The notes under the pieces: model-generated | Told to the model about the DNA's origin: nothing | Database searches by the model: none | The model's input: only the letters and a program-made list of their open reading frames with translations | Source of the DNA: Ditylenchus dipsaci | Lineage: Eukaryota; Nematoda; Chromadorea; Rhabditida; Anguinidae | Direction: 5' to 3' | Length of the DNA: 64,000 nt | NCBI GenBank assembly: GCA_004194705.1 | Contig: SADC01000031.1 | Coordinates: 248,001 to 312,000, forward strand | Part shown: in pieces, positions 40,360-51,800 of the stretch | Position numbering within the stretch: the stretch's first letter is position 1 | Layout of the letters: each line of letters begins with the position of its first letter | Made by a program: the position numbers and the translations under genes

Positions 40360-40910
40360 TAACCGTTTAACACGAGAATTTCCGACTGTAAAGGTTGATT
40401 ACCTGGGAATTTTCAGACCTGCTGAGCACGACGATCGCAAAATCAGACCTTCGAACCTAAGTGCAATGTCCTTTTTTACGGCAACTTTCGCAGCAACTCT
40501 TTTAAAAATGTCTGCTTTTTCTTCAGGCTGGTGAGCAGTAAATTTAACTAGCTCAGAATTTTTTTATGCTTATAAGAAAGCCCTTTGTCTGGGCTTTCTA
40601 ATGGTGTGTCGTTTGCCTATATCCGGAAAATTGTTGTGGGTGAAAAATTAAAAGAATAAAAAAGACCGTTTTGAAAAATTCACATTGTTATTAAAAACAT
40701 GGGGCAATTTGCACAGAGGCCGTTTAGTTTCAAAACAGACTACATATTCAGAATCAGCATGAAACATGGCATTCGATAGTGCATCAAAGTCATGTGAAAT
40801 TAGCTTTTGGCCTGTCTCGCAAGAGTAAAAAGGAGCGCGAAAAAAAGTCGTGAAAATCAGTTTGACGTAAAAGACTTCCAAACTTGAAGTTCGGGATTTT
40901 TAGCTAATTG
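40360..40910. repeat. Repeat family G (related to 53,155-53,480)
   Basis: CAGGCTGGTGAGCAGT, GCTTATAAGAAAGCCCTTTG and GTGTCGTTTGCCTA words are shared with the interior of the element at 53026-53524. No coding potential is recognised. Confidence 0.5.
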
Positions 40911-41039
40911 TCTGTCATATATAGCTTTTACCAAATTTATATGACTTTCACCCTGGATAGGACGAGAGAGATATACGTTAATTTTACGTTACTCTGCTCC
41001 CTTTACTCTTACATCGGCCCATCCCGCAAAGCTACCACT

Positions 41040-41560
41040 TAGGCGCTCCCCCTGATTAATACCCAGTTGATACCCAGTTGTGCTGTTTTACAGCACAAAT
41101 CTAGGACCCAGCGAATACCCCCACCTTGACTTGAAAAGTTATTAAAATTACCCTTTTCTAGAAAAAGTCGGCTTAGGCTTAAGGCTTAGGCTTAGCCTAA
41201 TCCTAATGTACAAATGTACTTGAAAAAATTGAAGTCGTGGAGGTAACTCGGTGCTGAAAAATATATCAAGACACCTGTTGGATATGTTTGGGATGCGCAA
41301 TTTTTTGCAAATCCATGTAAGATATACGGTCTTTATCTCTTAATGGGGGGAAGGCCGGGGGAGGGAGTTTTGATTTGTCTAAAGGGAGACTCGACTGTAC
41401 CTATTAGACACCACCTGCATTAGGCTATTGCCACATGAATCAGTTCATTTCTGAAGATTACCACCTAGATTGGAACATCGAGAGACTTAATTATCACCAC
41501 CTGAATAGGGTTACTGGGTACATAGCTGCAAGTAAAAGTACGATTCGAGACGAATTCGAT
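41040..41560. repeat. Degenerate ACCACCTG/GGGTAC repeat fragments
   Basis: Short words such as TACCCAGTTG, CCACCTGCATTAGG and CCACCTGAATAGGG resemble the block at 44,900-45,530. No gene is seen. Confidence 0.4.
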
Positions 41561-41589
41561 TCGAGACAGGTACGCTTCGAGGGGAGCGG

Positions 41590-41906
41590 CCAGTTAGCGA
41601 TGGTTTTTTTTCAAAATTTTTGATATTTTTTGCCATAAAAGTATTTTTTTGTGGAAAACAGTTTTTCGGAGGCCACCCAAAATTCCTCAGGAATCCGAAT
41701 CAAGAAACAGAATTTTAAAATAACTCGTGTTTGCTGAGATATGACCTAAAGTTGGGTGCTTGTCATTTTGAAATTTTTGATTCGGATTCCTGAGGAAATT
41801 TCAGCTCTTGGGTGGCCTCAGAAAAACTGTTTTCTACAAAAAGAGTACTTTTATGGCAAAAAATATCAAAAATTTTGAAAAAAAACCGTCGCTAACTGGC
41901 CATACA
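41590..41906. repeat. Foldback element with GGCCAGTTAGCGA ends
   Basis: Arms of about 120 bp pair, including GGAGGCCACCCAA and GAATCCGAATCAA with their inverses. GATTCGAGACG words flank both sides. Confidence 0.65.
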
Positions 41907-42119
41907 CCCGATTCGAGACGGTCGATTCGAGACAGTTTTTCAAAAAATTCAAATTGATAATAACAAGTCATGCAAACATAGGGGATGTATATTTTCGTAC
42001 CAAAAAAATATTTTTTACACATTGTTTTTTTTCTGTGAATTCTAGATGATTTTCAGTAAGTGAATTTTGAAGATGGCGAGCCTAGAATTTATGCACTCAA
42101 AGCGAATCGGAAACAAAAG

Positions 42120-42925
42120 AATGGCTATAACTCACTGTCCAGCTGACGGTAGCAAATGCTACACTTGGTCAAGTTACACAGGATCTCGGTCAAAAAAAAT
42201 GGAGTCAAGTTGTTTTATTATGTCTGCTCCAAGTATCGCTCAATGAGAGAAAAGAGCTAGTATTCAAGTCACAAAAGCTTCCGACCATGAAAGCAGACGA
42301 AGTCACAAGCAAGTGGATTGATGGTGTTCCAAACCATCCTCATTTTTATGAAGGTCGAAAAGCCAGTGAGGTAATAATTAATTAATTGACAAGCTAATCA
42401 CCCCTTCATTTTAGGTCAAAGGTACATCGTTGAGAAGGAGCATTCAAGCAGAACTGGCTAGTGGATCTAACAAAACAGTTTCCTCTGCTATTGTTTGAGT
42501 TGAATCGAAGATTAAGATTAGCCTAGCTGATCAGTCTGCAGGTTATTTTTTAGTTTGGGAAATTCTAAAATAATTCTGTCTTTTTTTAAGAATACTGCCA
42601 AGAGGTTTGTCAAGCAGCTGGTGCAAATCGCTATGCCATATCACAACGACTCAAAGGGCCAAATGAAAACGTCTTCCATTATTGAATAGTTTCGAAGATG
42701 AAAATCGTCTGCTTACCTACACTCTCAGAGGATCTGTTCCAGGCATCCACTCTTTTCTTCTCTGCGCCAGATAAGAATGTTGCGTCAATCAGAAGATATT
42801 GTTTGCGGCGGGACATTCAAATACAAGCCTGTAGGAACGTCGCAGATTTATTAAATTGTCGTGTTTGCTAAGAAAATCCATTCAGTTCCATTAGTTACAG
42901 TGTTATTGAAAAAATGAGATCAGAA
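42120..42925 (+). pseudogene. Mutator-like (MULE) transposase fossil with FLYWCH-like region
   Basis: The 5' part reads KLPTMKADEVTSKWIDG then NHPHFYEG, like the metal-binding end of a FLYWCH domain. The 3' part (about 42,800-42,905) reads GGTFKYKPVGTSQIY, stop, VVFAKKIHSVPLV, matching the DGTFK..P....Q.YxIH signature at the start of MULE nuclease domains. A GT..TTTTAG gap at 42,371-42,415 could be an old intron. Several stops and the missing downstream catalytic part mark it as dead. Confidence 0.55.
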
Positions 42926-43021
42926 AACGTACAGAAAAATGTGGAGAAAGAGTAATTTTTTGACTTCCCAAATTATAAACCGCTATTTATATTTACCAAC
43001 AAATTCTTATTTTGGCTAGAC

Positions 43022-43125
43022 TACAGTGTATTCTCGATAAAACGACGCTCGATATAACGTCCGCTCGTTATAACGTCCCATTTATGCCGGTCCATTGAGG
43101 GACGTTACATTGAGCGTCGACTGTA
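43022..43125. repeat. Pogo-type MITE
   Basis: CAGTGTATTCTCGATAAAAC at the left and GAGCGTCGACTG at the right, with internal CTCGATATAACGTCC repeats. Confidence 0.65.
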
Positions 43126-43224
43126 TTTTGAAAAAGCTTTTTACATAAAGAATTAGCATGAATTTATTTTATAACAAATGACTTGAAACAAAAGAAGCGC
43201 CAGTGTAGCAACTGGTGGACATTT

Positions 43225-44850
43225 GCGCGCAGGTGCAAGCGCCGGCATAGTCCCGATAACCGGCCTATTGACCTTTAGTGGGCCACAATTTTTTGCCTTG
43301 GTCCCCCTGTTGTTTTTTTTTCAAAATTTTTTTTTTGTTACATTCAACATTTTAGAATATGAAATAAGTATATCACATGGCAAAATCATGTTTATTCAAG
43401 AATATTACTCAGAGCATTCACAATTAACACAATTACACAATTCACAATGTCCAGAATATATCATAGCCATTTGCTTGAAGAACGTATCTAGGAAATTCCA
43501 CTTTCTGGCTCGACAATTTTGGCGCATCACAGCTCCCTGTACATAAGAGGCGACGAGAGAATCACTTGTCCCAAATAGCCTTTTCACTTTGTGCTTCATA
43601 TGCGCCCATTGACCTTCGCACTTATTTGTGTGAATCTTTACAGGAATTCCTTCTTCCATAATAATTCTAAACCATGTATACACCATTTAAAAAATAAAGC
43701 AATAACAAAAAATTACCGCACAAAATGATCTTTGTGACAAATGGTGTAATGTCTGTACCCTACTGAGCGACCCAGCTTTTTCCTAGTTTCCGATATGCTG
43801 GCCACTCGTCACTTATTATTGTCGTTCCTGCCATGATATGTTTTCTGATCAGACGAACAGAGTCTTTTTCTTGCGATCCTTTACCCGAATAGCGAATGCT
43901 AATCCTCCTGAAAATTTACACTGACTAATATTTAAGGACTTAACAAAATAGCTAGCCTTCTCCACGTTCTATCCCTCCGAATACCCACTGTGTTGAACTT
44001 CTACGAAAGCGACCACGATTATATTTCCGTTTGCAAATCGACGCTTCATCTATTTCCACAAATCGACCTAGTCCCCCAACTTTGGCTGATTGTGACAATA
44101 GCTAAAAGCGGAAGAAAACGTGCCTTATAGTTGAAATTAATCGAGAAAAATACTTCTGGCACACTTCGCGACAGAGATTCAGCCAGTCGCAAGTATGCTT
44201 CGCACTCAAACCTGTTTCCTTAACTATTTGCTGATTTGAGTAGTCATTGGCCCACATGTAGAAAATTAGCAACCACGATTCAAGGCGAAGGTGTGAATTG
44301 AAGAAAAAGGACGCACTCCTTATTGACTTCCTGGAACACATCTTTCTTTGTTTACGACAACGCCACTAAAATTATGTCTTTAACCTGATAGAGTAAAAAT
44401 TGTTTGCGGATGAAACCTGGATGCCGTCAATTCTCGCTGCATTCTTTTCAACCATCATTGACGATGCACAAATATCACATAATGCTTCATTTCTAATTAC
44501 TGATAGGCCAACGAAGAATTTCAGACTCTGTAAAAGTGAGATAATGCATAAATGTTCAAAACTTACGATAATTATCAACCTGTTCAGTGTCGTATGAGAA
44601 TACTTCTTTTAGACGAAGAGCCGCAACATCAGGCCGTTCAAGAGTATCCAAAAGTCTTCGTCGAGCCATGTAGCTAAGTAAGTACCACCTAGAAAAACAA
44701 CACAATAAAAAATGGTACTTATTCCGTTTGTACTCCTACACGCTTTTTGAACTTTAAAAAAAACAACAGGGAGGACCAAGGCAAAAATTGTGGCCCACTA
44801 AAGGTCAATAGGGCCCAAGCGCCGGTATAGTCCCCGATTTGCGCCAGCAC
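43225..44850 (-). mobile_element. ISXO2/Merlin-like DNA transposon
   Basis: Inverted ends of about 90 bp at 43,245-43,335 and 44,750-44,840 contain GCGCCGG, CCTATTGACCTTTAGTGGGC and TTGCCTTGGTCC. Between them lies a minus-strand transposase of the ISXO2 (IS1595-like) type, the hallmark of eukaryotic Merlin elements. The outer boundary and the target duplication are uncertain. Confidence 0.65.
43405..44640 (-). CDS. ISXO2/Merlin-type transposase, nearly intact, multi-exon
   Basis: DDE transposase of the ISXO2 family. About 44,560-44,400 gives a zinc-finger-like N-terminus (CDIC). About 44,340-44,100 gives a helical DNA-binding part (LLIFYMWAND, CDWLNLCREVC). About 44,098-43,960 gives GRFVEIDEASI, KRKYNRG and WVFGGIERG, the first catalytic region. 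About 43,915-43,725 has GTTIISDEWPAY, the second Asp. About 43,686-43,405 carries HTNKCEGQWAHMKHKV and ends CNCVNCECSE with a stop. Short introns separate them (for example about 43,960-43,916 and 43,722-43,690). One extra A in the run at 43777-43781 is needed to stay open. It may be active or recently active. Confidence 0.6.
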
Positions 44851-44879
44851 CGGGAAAAACCCCGGCGCTGGCGCCCGTG

Positions 44880-45530
44880 CAGCTATGCTGGGTAGCTCGG
44901 TGCTACCACCTAGGTACTGGATAACACAGTTCTACTATGTAAATTGAAGTACCTAGGTAATTCGCTACTGACACCGCAATCAAAACACCTGGGAGCCTGG
45001 TATAAAACATATGGATTTCATATCACTTAGACCTGGCCACTTAGATATCTGGGTGAAGACCATCTGAATTCGGCTACCTTGGTTCTACCAACTGGATCGC
45101 ACTAGCTAGGAATCTAGGTAGAACAGTGTTCTTTATTAGGTGGATATCTGTGTGCTACCACATGCATTGGGCTACATGGGTACAACTGCCTTAATTGGGT
45201 AACACTACAAAAACAATGATGCGCTTTTTTCGCACCCGCATGCGCTACCGTCTGGGTACCTGGGTATCACCGCTGAATCATCTACCTTTCTGCTTGGTTT
45301 GTAGTACCTGAATCAGACTGTCTCGGTGCTTGGGTGGAACCATTTTAATCTGATAACTTTCCTAGCTGAGTTTTAGAACCTGTATCCGGCTGTCGAACTT
45401 GGCAGAACCATTCAGATCTGATTACCTGGATACCTAAGTATCTGGGTACTTAGATACTACCATCTGGATCAGAGCACCTGGGTACTACACCCTGAGTCGG
45501 ATAACTTTTGCTCCGGACTATGAAGTAACA
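44880..45530. repeat. Degenerate tandem repeat of ACCTGGGTACT-like words
   Basis: About 650 bp of loosely repeated ACCACCTGGAT, TACCTGGGTA and GGTAACAC words with no coding pattern. Similar words appear at 41,040-41,530 and 61,060-61,200. Confidence 0.5.
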
Positions 45531-45639
45531 TCGAAAATCTCTTTTTTCGCGCTGAACTGTGCTTAGGACATGCTTTACGGTCCCTTGTTCTTCCTAAAAA
45601 CATGATTAACGGACATAAAACCTACAATGTAGTAGTAGG

Positions 45640-46082
45640 ATAGATGGGGTAAAAAAAATTTGCACCCAGAACCAGTGACCTGGGCGGCTCGCATATCAAT
45701 ATCCGCCCTCCTCCTTAAAAAAATCATATCTCAGCACTAAGATTTAATAAACAGTTTCTTTTGTTGTCAAACAGAACCGCGGATTTAGGGCTATCAAATG
45801 AGCCATAATTTATTTTTTGGAGTGGTGAAAAAAGTTCTAGACATTTCAAATCGGCTGATATACTTGGGCCACCCTGTGTATAAATCTTTATAGTTAACTC
45901 TGGAATCCTACTGGAATAAGGGAAATAAGGATGATCCTTATACAAGCGTACCTAATGAAGCAACGAATTTAGACAAGAAGCAAACGCAAGAATTAATCAA
46001 CAAACACTTCCAATTAGTCACTTATTGCTCACCCTCAAGCAATGGCCAAGCAAAAAGCAAAAACAAATGTTAGTAAGACAAA
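45640..46082. other. Upstream region of the first serine protease gene
   Basis: 45,655-45,890 resembles the right half of a mariner-type MITE, ending GGGCCACCCTGTG near 45,880. From there to the start codon I see no clear TATA box; the immediate leader is A-rich. Confidence 0.35.
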
Positions 46083-48571
46083 ATGAAAAAATTATTTTTG
46101 CTTTTAGTTTCTACTTTTTCTTTGAAAATCGCATATTTCGATTTAGTTTTGCCTGAAAAAGCTTTTGAATGTGGAGTGTCTAGCAGTGGTATTGCCTCAG
46201 TTTCTCCAGGTGACTATCGTCGTAAAAGTAATCATAACCGGGTAGGTTTTGTAATGCTAAATATTTAAAAAATATTTTTTTTTCTGTTTGAAAGGTTATG
46301 TCCGGACATCCTGTCAGTCCTGGAGACTATCCTTGGTTGGTCGGAGTGAATCTGAAAGATTCTATTTGCACTGGCTCCCTGATCTCAAGAAGATATGTGC
46401 TGACTGCTGGCCATTGTTTGGCCAAAGTGAAAAATGTTGACGAAATGCATGCTTTGATTGGCACAGTCAAGTTTGATTACGTGGAGGCAGACCGGCTTAA
46501 GTTGGGAGAAAAGATTAAGCGATTCGTTATTCATCCTACTTTTGTCAACAATCAGTCTTCTGGATTTGATATTGCTTTAATGGAGGTAAACTTTTGTGCT
46601 TTTTTCAAAGCAATTTCAGAAAACTCACCATAGGCATTTTGGCTCTATATGTGTTCGAGGTTACGTCTAAAAAATATGCCTTGGTCTCCCCTGTTGTTTT
46701 TTGGCACAAATTTTTCTCTCTGAAAATATTTTTATTCTTTTAGGCTTTAGGCTCAGGCAAGGGCAGGCCAGCTCATGTTCGGACAAACTCAAACATGCTT
46801 TTTTACTTATTTAAGTTTCAAAAAACATGTTTGAGTTCATCCTAACATGCGCTGGCCTACCCTTGCCTAAGCCTAAACAAATAACAATCTTTTGAGAGAA
46901 AAAACAATTGCCAAAAACAACAGGAAGGATCAAGCCCTTTTTTGATTTTTCTTGTATAAAAAACAACGACACATACATTATAACCCTCACTTTTGGAAAC
47001 ATAAAAAACGTGTTAGAGGTGGTGGTGTCATCTTATATTTATTAACTTCTTCAAAATGTTTAAATTGGACGGCAAAGATATTCAAGAAATGAAATTCTTC
47101 TATTCAGGGACTAACAATTGTCTTACAGAAAGTGTTAGACACAGCTGAGGAGAAAACTTTTGTTGTTAACTATGTCAAAGTTTGACTGTAGAAAAAAGTT
47201 ATAAAAAATCTTAGAGGTGATTTTAAATTTTCGGCTTGTTGTTTCTCGAGTCTGCAGATTCAATTTTTTCTGTCTATTCGCCAAAAATATTGAAATTCCA
47301 TGTGGTAAATAGATTATAATCTGTAAATAGATAATAATATAATGTAAATAGATTATAATTACAAAATTTTCCAATGGATTCGAACAGTTCGATCGGCTCT
47401 CTTGTTAGTGCGATTTGTTCGGGTGAAAATTGTCCGGGTATAAATTTTCTAGCTACGGATTGTTCGAGTACCAGTTTCTGTTCAGTCCTCTGAAAGGGTC
47501 AGTAAATCAAAGATTGAGTGTAAAAAAAATTTTTAGTTGGCGACTCCAGTGACTTACAACCAAACAATTCAACCTGTGTGCTTAGTAGACAATTATCATG
47601 AATCATTCCACTCCATGGCTTTTGTGGTCGGTTGGGGCCATAACAACAAGACTGAGTGTAAAAACATACAAGCCTTCTTTTTACTCTTAATTTTCTTAAG
47701 CTCACCAGGAAATCGCACAAGAAGGTGCTGTTCCTATCGGCAGTTTCAGTGAATGCAGGTCAGTTTCTGACGAATTACACAAAAATTTCAACACTTTCTA
47801 GTGATTGGTTTCAATACAATCCAAACTACTACATTTGTGCTGGAGCTCTTGATAGAGGCACTGAAACTGTTAATTTTTTTAAATTGTCCTGTTGTCTTTC
47901 TTTATTTTAAATTTAAGGGAGACAGTGGAGGTCCTATGCTTGTCAACCAAGATGGTCGTTGGTGGCAGATCGGTGTGACTGCTTTTGGTATTGATCCGAT
48001 TCCTGGACCGGACCATCGTTTTAGTGATGTTGGTTAGTGATTTAATCAGAGGATTATCGCAAAGGGTGTCTAGCGGTTTTTCAGAACGACAGTCAACCAG
48101 CATAAGGACTGACTCGCAGGCCTCAACTCGCACAAGGGTCTTAATCACCCACAATAAAAAGCTTTACAGTGAAGTCCCGCTATATCGCCATCCCATTATT
48201 ACGCCCACCCCAATATAGAGCCACCTATTTGGCTTCGAATTTGGCTGGTTGACAGATAAAGACGATGAAGTGTACCCCCAGTGAAACGCCGCCTTTGATA
48301 TAAACCACCATCGGTGTTATGAGCGATGTTTTTGATTTAGGATAGGCCAGCATATGCTGGTACGGTCTTGTGTCTCAAACATCAAAAAACTAAAATTTAG
48401 TAAAGGCGAGAACTCTAAAAATTTCGAAATGATCATTTTCACAAAATGCATTTTTTAAATTAAGGTGCCTATTCAAGAATCAGTACCGCTTGTGACTGGA
48501 TCAGACGCACCACTTATGGAGAAATCAAGTGCCAAAATATCAAAAAGTCACCTCCTATAAAAGAAATTTGA
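46083..48571 (+). CDS. Secreted trypsin-fold (S1A) serine protease 1
   Basis: Seven exons (46083-46241, 46295-46585, 47537-47657, 47701-47758, 47802-47868, 47918-48032, 48465-48571) give 305 residues with exact phase. Exon 1 encodes a signal peptide and a propeptide with CGVSSSGI, whose Cys probably pairs with the Cys of IQPVC as in chymotrypsin. Exon 2 starts at a plausible activation site (HNR|VMSG), then LTAGHC (His57) and FDIALME (Asp102). GDSGGP (Ser195) is in exon 6. The usual Cys191 before Gly193 is missing, with Thr-Glu-Thr-Gly there instead, so the S1 pocket disulphide is absent and specificity cannot be inferred. The words SPGDY occur in both exons 1 and 2. It ends near AATAAA at 48613. 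Confidence 0.85.
46744..46877. repeat. Hairpin MITE (family E), copy 2, in protease 1 intron
   Basis: The GGCTTTAGGC/GCCTAAGCC ends and inverted ACAAACTCAAACATG words. The same intron has GCCTTGGTCTCCCCTGTTG at 46,679 and an inverted version at 46,916, so a larger element encloses it. Confidence 0.6.
48165..48330. repeat. Partial pogo-type MITE in protease 1 intron
   Basis: ACAGTGAAGTCCCGCTATAT opens a region with CGCCATCCC and AAACGCCGCC words; the right end is not clear. Confidence 0.4.
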
Positions 48572-48612
48572 TTTTTTGCAATAATTTATGTAAATATTCT
48601 CTAAAAAAATAC

Positions 48613-48618
48613 AATAAA
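48613..48618 (+). terminator. Polyadenylation signal of serine protease 1
   Basis: AATAAA lies 42 bases after the stop codon. Confidence 0.6.
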
Positions 48619-48867
48619 AGCAGATTTTTGTCACTCAGAAGCTTTTGCGAGAGTTCAGACACAGATGAAATTGTATGGTAAAAAAACTTAAACTTCACCT
48701 TCTATTCATCCAATAAAATTGGACAAAGAAAAGTACTGCCGCTGTTTCACTCACAAAAGTGCAGGTGGCCGTTGGTCTGTGGTATGCAAATTTTGTGTTT
48801 TAATAATAAAAAGATTACATAGGTTTTCAACTAAAAGAACCGGTCATTTGAAAGGTTCAATTGCAAA

Positions 48868-51800
48868 ATGAAAACTGCCTGGTTGGCTGTGCTCTGCATA
48901 TTTTCTCTATTTTTCTTGCCTCAGATAAGAGTTTTGGCTGATGGTGACTACTACAACTGTGGAGTGTCAAGCAGTGGAATAAAGATTCCACACTCTCCTA
49001 TCAAAGCAGTAACCATTTTAATACCGATTTTAAAAAATGGATGCTTCTCTGTAATATACCAAATATTTCGTTTTTGACTATTAACAGGGAAACTGGTCGG
49101 AGTCTGAAATCTTGTTCGAAATTTTGACAGCACTAGCTTGTAGAACATAGTCATTTTACTGAAAAATTTTGACGCTACTGCAGGGCTCTCATATGTACTT
49201 ATTTATAAGATTTGCACTTATTTTGAGACTTCAAATGTTACGAAATTTGAATGTACTTATTTATAAGATTTGTACTTATTTTCGCCTTGTGTACTTATTT
49301 CGTACTTATTTTTTGATTTAGCTCCAAAATATCTAAGAAAAAATTCAAATTGTGGCACTTGTTCACTTAGGGGGGCGCATTTTATAATATCGTCTAAATC
49401 ATGTTTAAACGACTCCTAAGTGATTTTATATGCTTTAAACGGTCAAAAAATTGTTTTCCGAAGTTTTCTTAGATAAAAAACGATTTCTCGAAAAAAAAAA
49501 TTTAGACCAAAATTCGACCAAAAACTTAACATGCCTTGGTCCCCCAGGTAAAAAGTCTAATTTTAGTCAAATTTTTTTTTTCGAAAAATCGATTTTAACG
49601 AAAGAAAGTATTAGAAAACAAATTTTTCATCGTTTAAAGCATATAAAATTACTTAGGAGCATATGTTTAAAATCTTTTGTTTGGTTTTGTTCGCTTGAAA
49701 ATGTTATCTTTTGTTGTAGAATAAAAAGTTTGAGCCGATTTTAACGTGTTTTGGAAAATGTACTTATTTTTTAGTTCAAAATGTTATTTTTTCCAAAAAT
49801 GTACTTATTTTTGAAATTATGAGATGAGAGCCCTGCGCTACTGCCATTCACCGTATTTCTTCTAATTAGCGACCCGTTATTCAAAACCGTGTTCTTGGCA
49901 TTGTGTGTTATTGTGAGCTATCAAATGGTTGATAATTTGCCTTAGAAAAGTGATCAAGAAGTGAGCTAAAAACACAATGCCAAAAAACACGATTTCAAAT
50001 CAGGGGGGGGGGTGGTTGTTAATTAGAGCAAATTCGGTAACCCTCAATCACACAGCCCTCCTCCCTCAAATGGATCTCCAACCTGGTCCAAAGCTTTTTC
50101 CAACATAATACACGCCTTAATTTAAATTTTTTTAATTTCTGATTTTTGGGGTAATGCATGTTATTGCCCCAGTAAAAAAATTCAAAATGACCACCAAAAG
50201 CATTTTGAGTCTTTTTCAGACCAGTCCATTACTGTAGAATATACGAGAAATTTTACAGTTATTCGTTTTTGACAACAGTTATTTTTGTGTCAAAAACCGT
50301 CGATTTTGGGATTTTTTCTTGACGGGACAAAAACGCTTTATACCCCAAATATCGAAAATAAAAAAATTGTTTTTTAGGGTTTGAAAAAAGGATTACACCC
50401 AGCCCTGGACCAACTTTCGGGAGTGTCACCATATCAAATTTTGACTAAGCCTTGAAAAATTCACAAGGGGGACAAGGTAATTTCAGTCTATTGGAACATG
50501 TTAATCGAGTCTCCTAAATCGGATTTTTTAATTTGCTCGCCAAAATAATGTTCAACTGTCATGTAGTAAATTGACTATTATATGCTCAACAAGATAGCTC
50601 ATCAAAGTTCTGAATTCGATTTTATAGCTCGATCGGTTCCTTTGTCATTGTTTCTTTTTTAAATTACAGTTTTTGAATGGAAAAAACATCAGCGATGGGG
50701 ACTATCCTTGGCTGGTCTCTTTTGTCGGTTATAATGCCACAAGCAAACGGTGGATTAACTTTTGTGCAGGCTCCATAATCTCTAAAAGATTTATTTTGAC
50801 TGCTGCACACTGTTTTATGCTAAATGAGACCAATAATCTTTCGTAAGCATCAGCTTTTGTGCTAAATTTATACTCTAATAGCCCAAAAATTTCAGCATGC
50901 AAAAAGTTAGAGCTGTAGTCGGAAGTGTGAGTGTGAATGCTACTGAAGTGGGAGAAAAAACCTTGGAGCTAGACTTGAAACGGGGTATTTTCATCCTGGT
51001 TGGAAGAGCAGTGCTGGAAAACCACCAATGCTCGAAGGAGGGGATGCTGCCTTAGTTAAGGTATGTTGAATATTGTTTAAAACCTTTATGATAATTTTTT
51101 CAGCTAATAGAACCGCTGAGTTTCAATAGCAGTGTACAGCCAGTGTGCCTCGTTCAGTACTACAAAGAAGTGTATCACTCCATAGCTTTTAGTGTTGGGT
51201 GGGGCAGTACTAGGAGCGAAAGTCAGTTTATTTTTTGGCTTAGGATCTAAGGCTTTAAAATATTTTGGTTTAATATCACTAAGGCAGAAATAGACATGTT
51301 TGTGTTCCATTTACTATTTTTGTCTCATATGGTAAGAGATCCTAAATTAAAAAAGTAATAATTTTTGGTGGATCGTCTACTAAATTAGTTCTGAAATCAA
51401 TCCATTTGGATATTATAAGCAAAACTTGTTATTGTTAACTTGCAGAAACGATAGTTGCTCAAGAAAATACTATTCTCATTGGAAGTACTTATGAATGCAA
51501 GTAGGCTTACTTTATTTCTTCAAAACAAATTTATAAAATTAAAAAATTTTAAGTGTTACATTTGCTAAACAATTTGACGCAGCCAATGACATTTGTGGAG
51601 GCGGAACTGAGCGCGGAATTGAACCTGTAAACTTTTGGTTTAAAAAGTTTAAGTGTTAAATTTAAAAAATTGCCTTAAGAATGACAGTGGAGGTCCTTTG
51701 CTCATCAACAAAGATGGACGGTGGTGGCAGATCGGCATCAACTCTTATGCTCTGATCTCTACAACTGCAGGAGGACAAATTGGTAACTTTGTAATAACAA

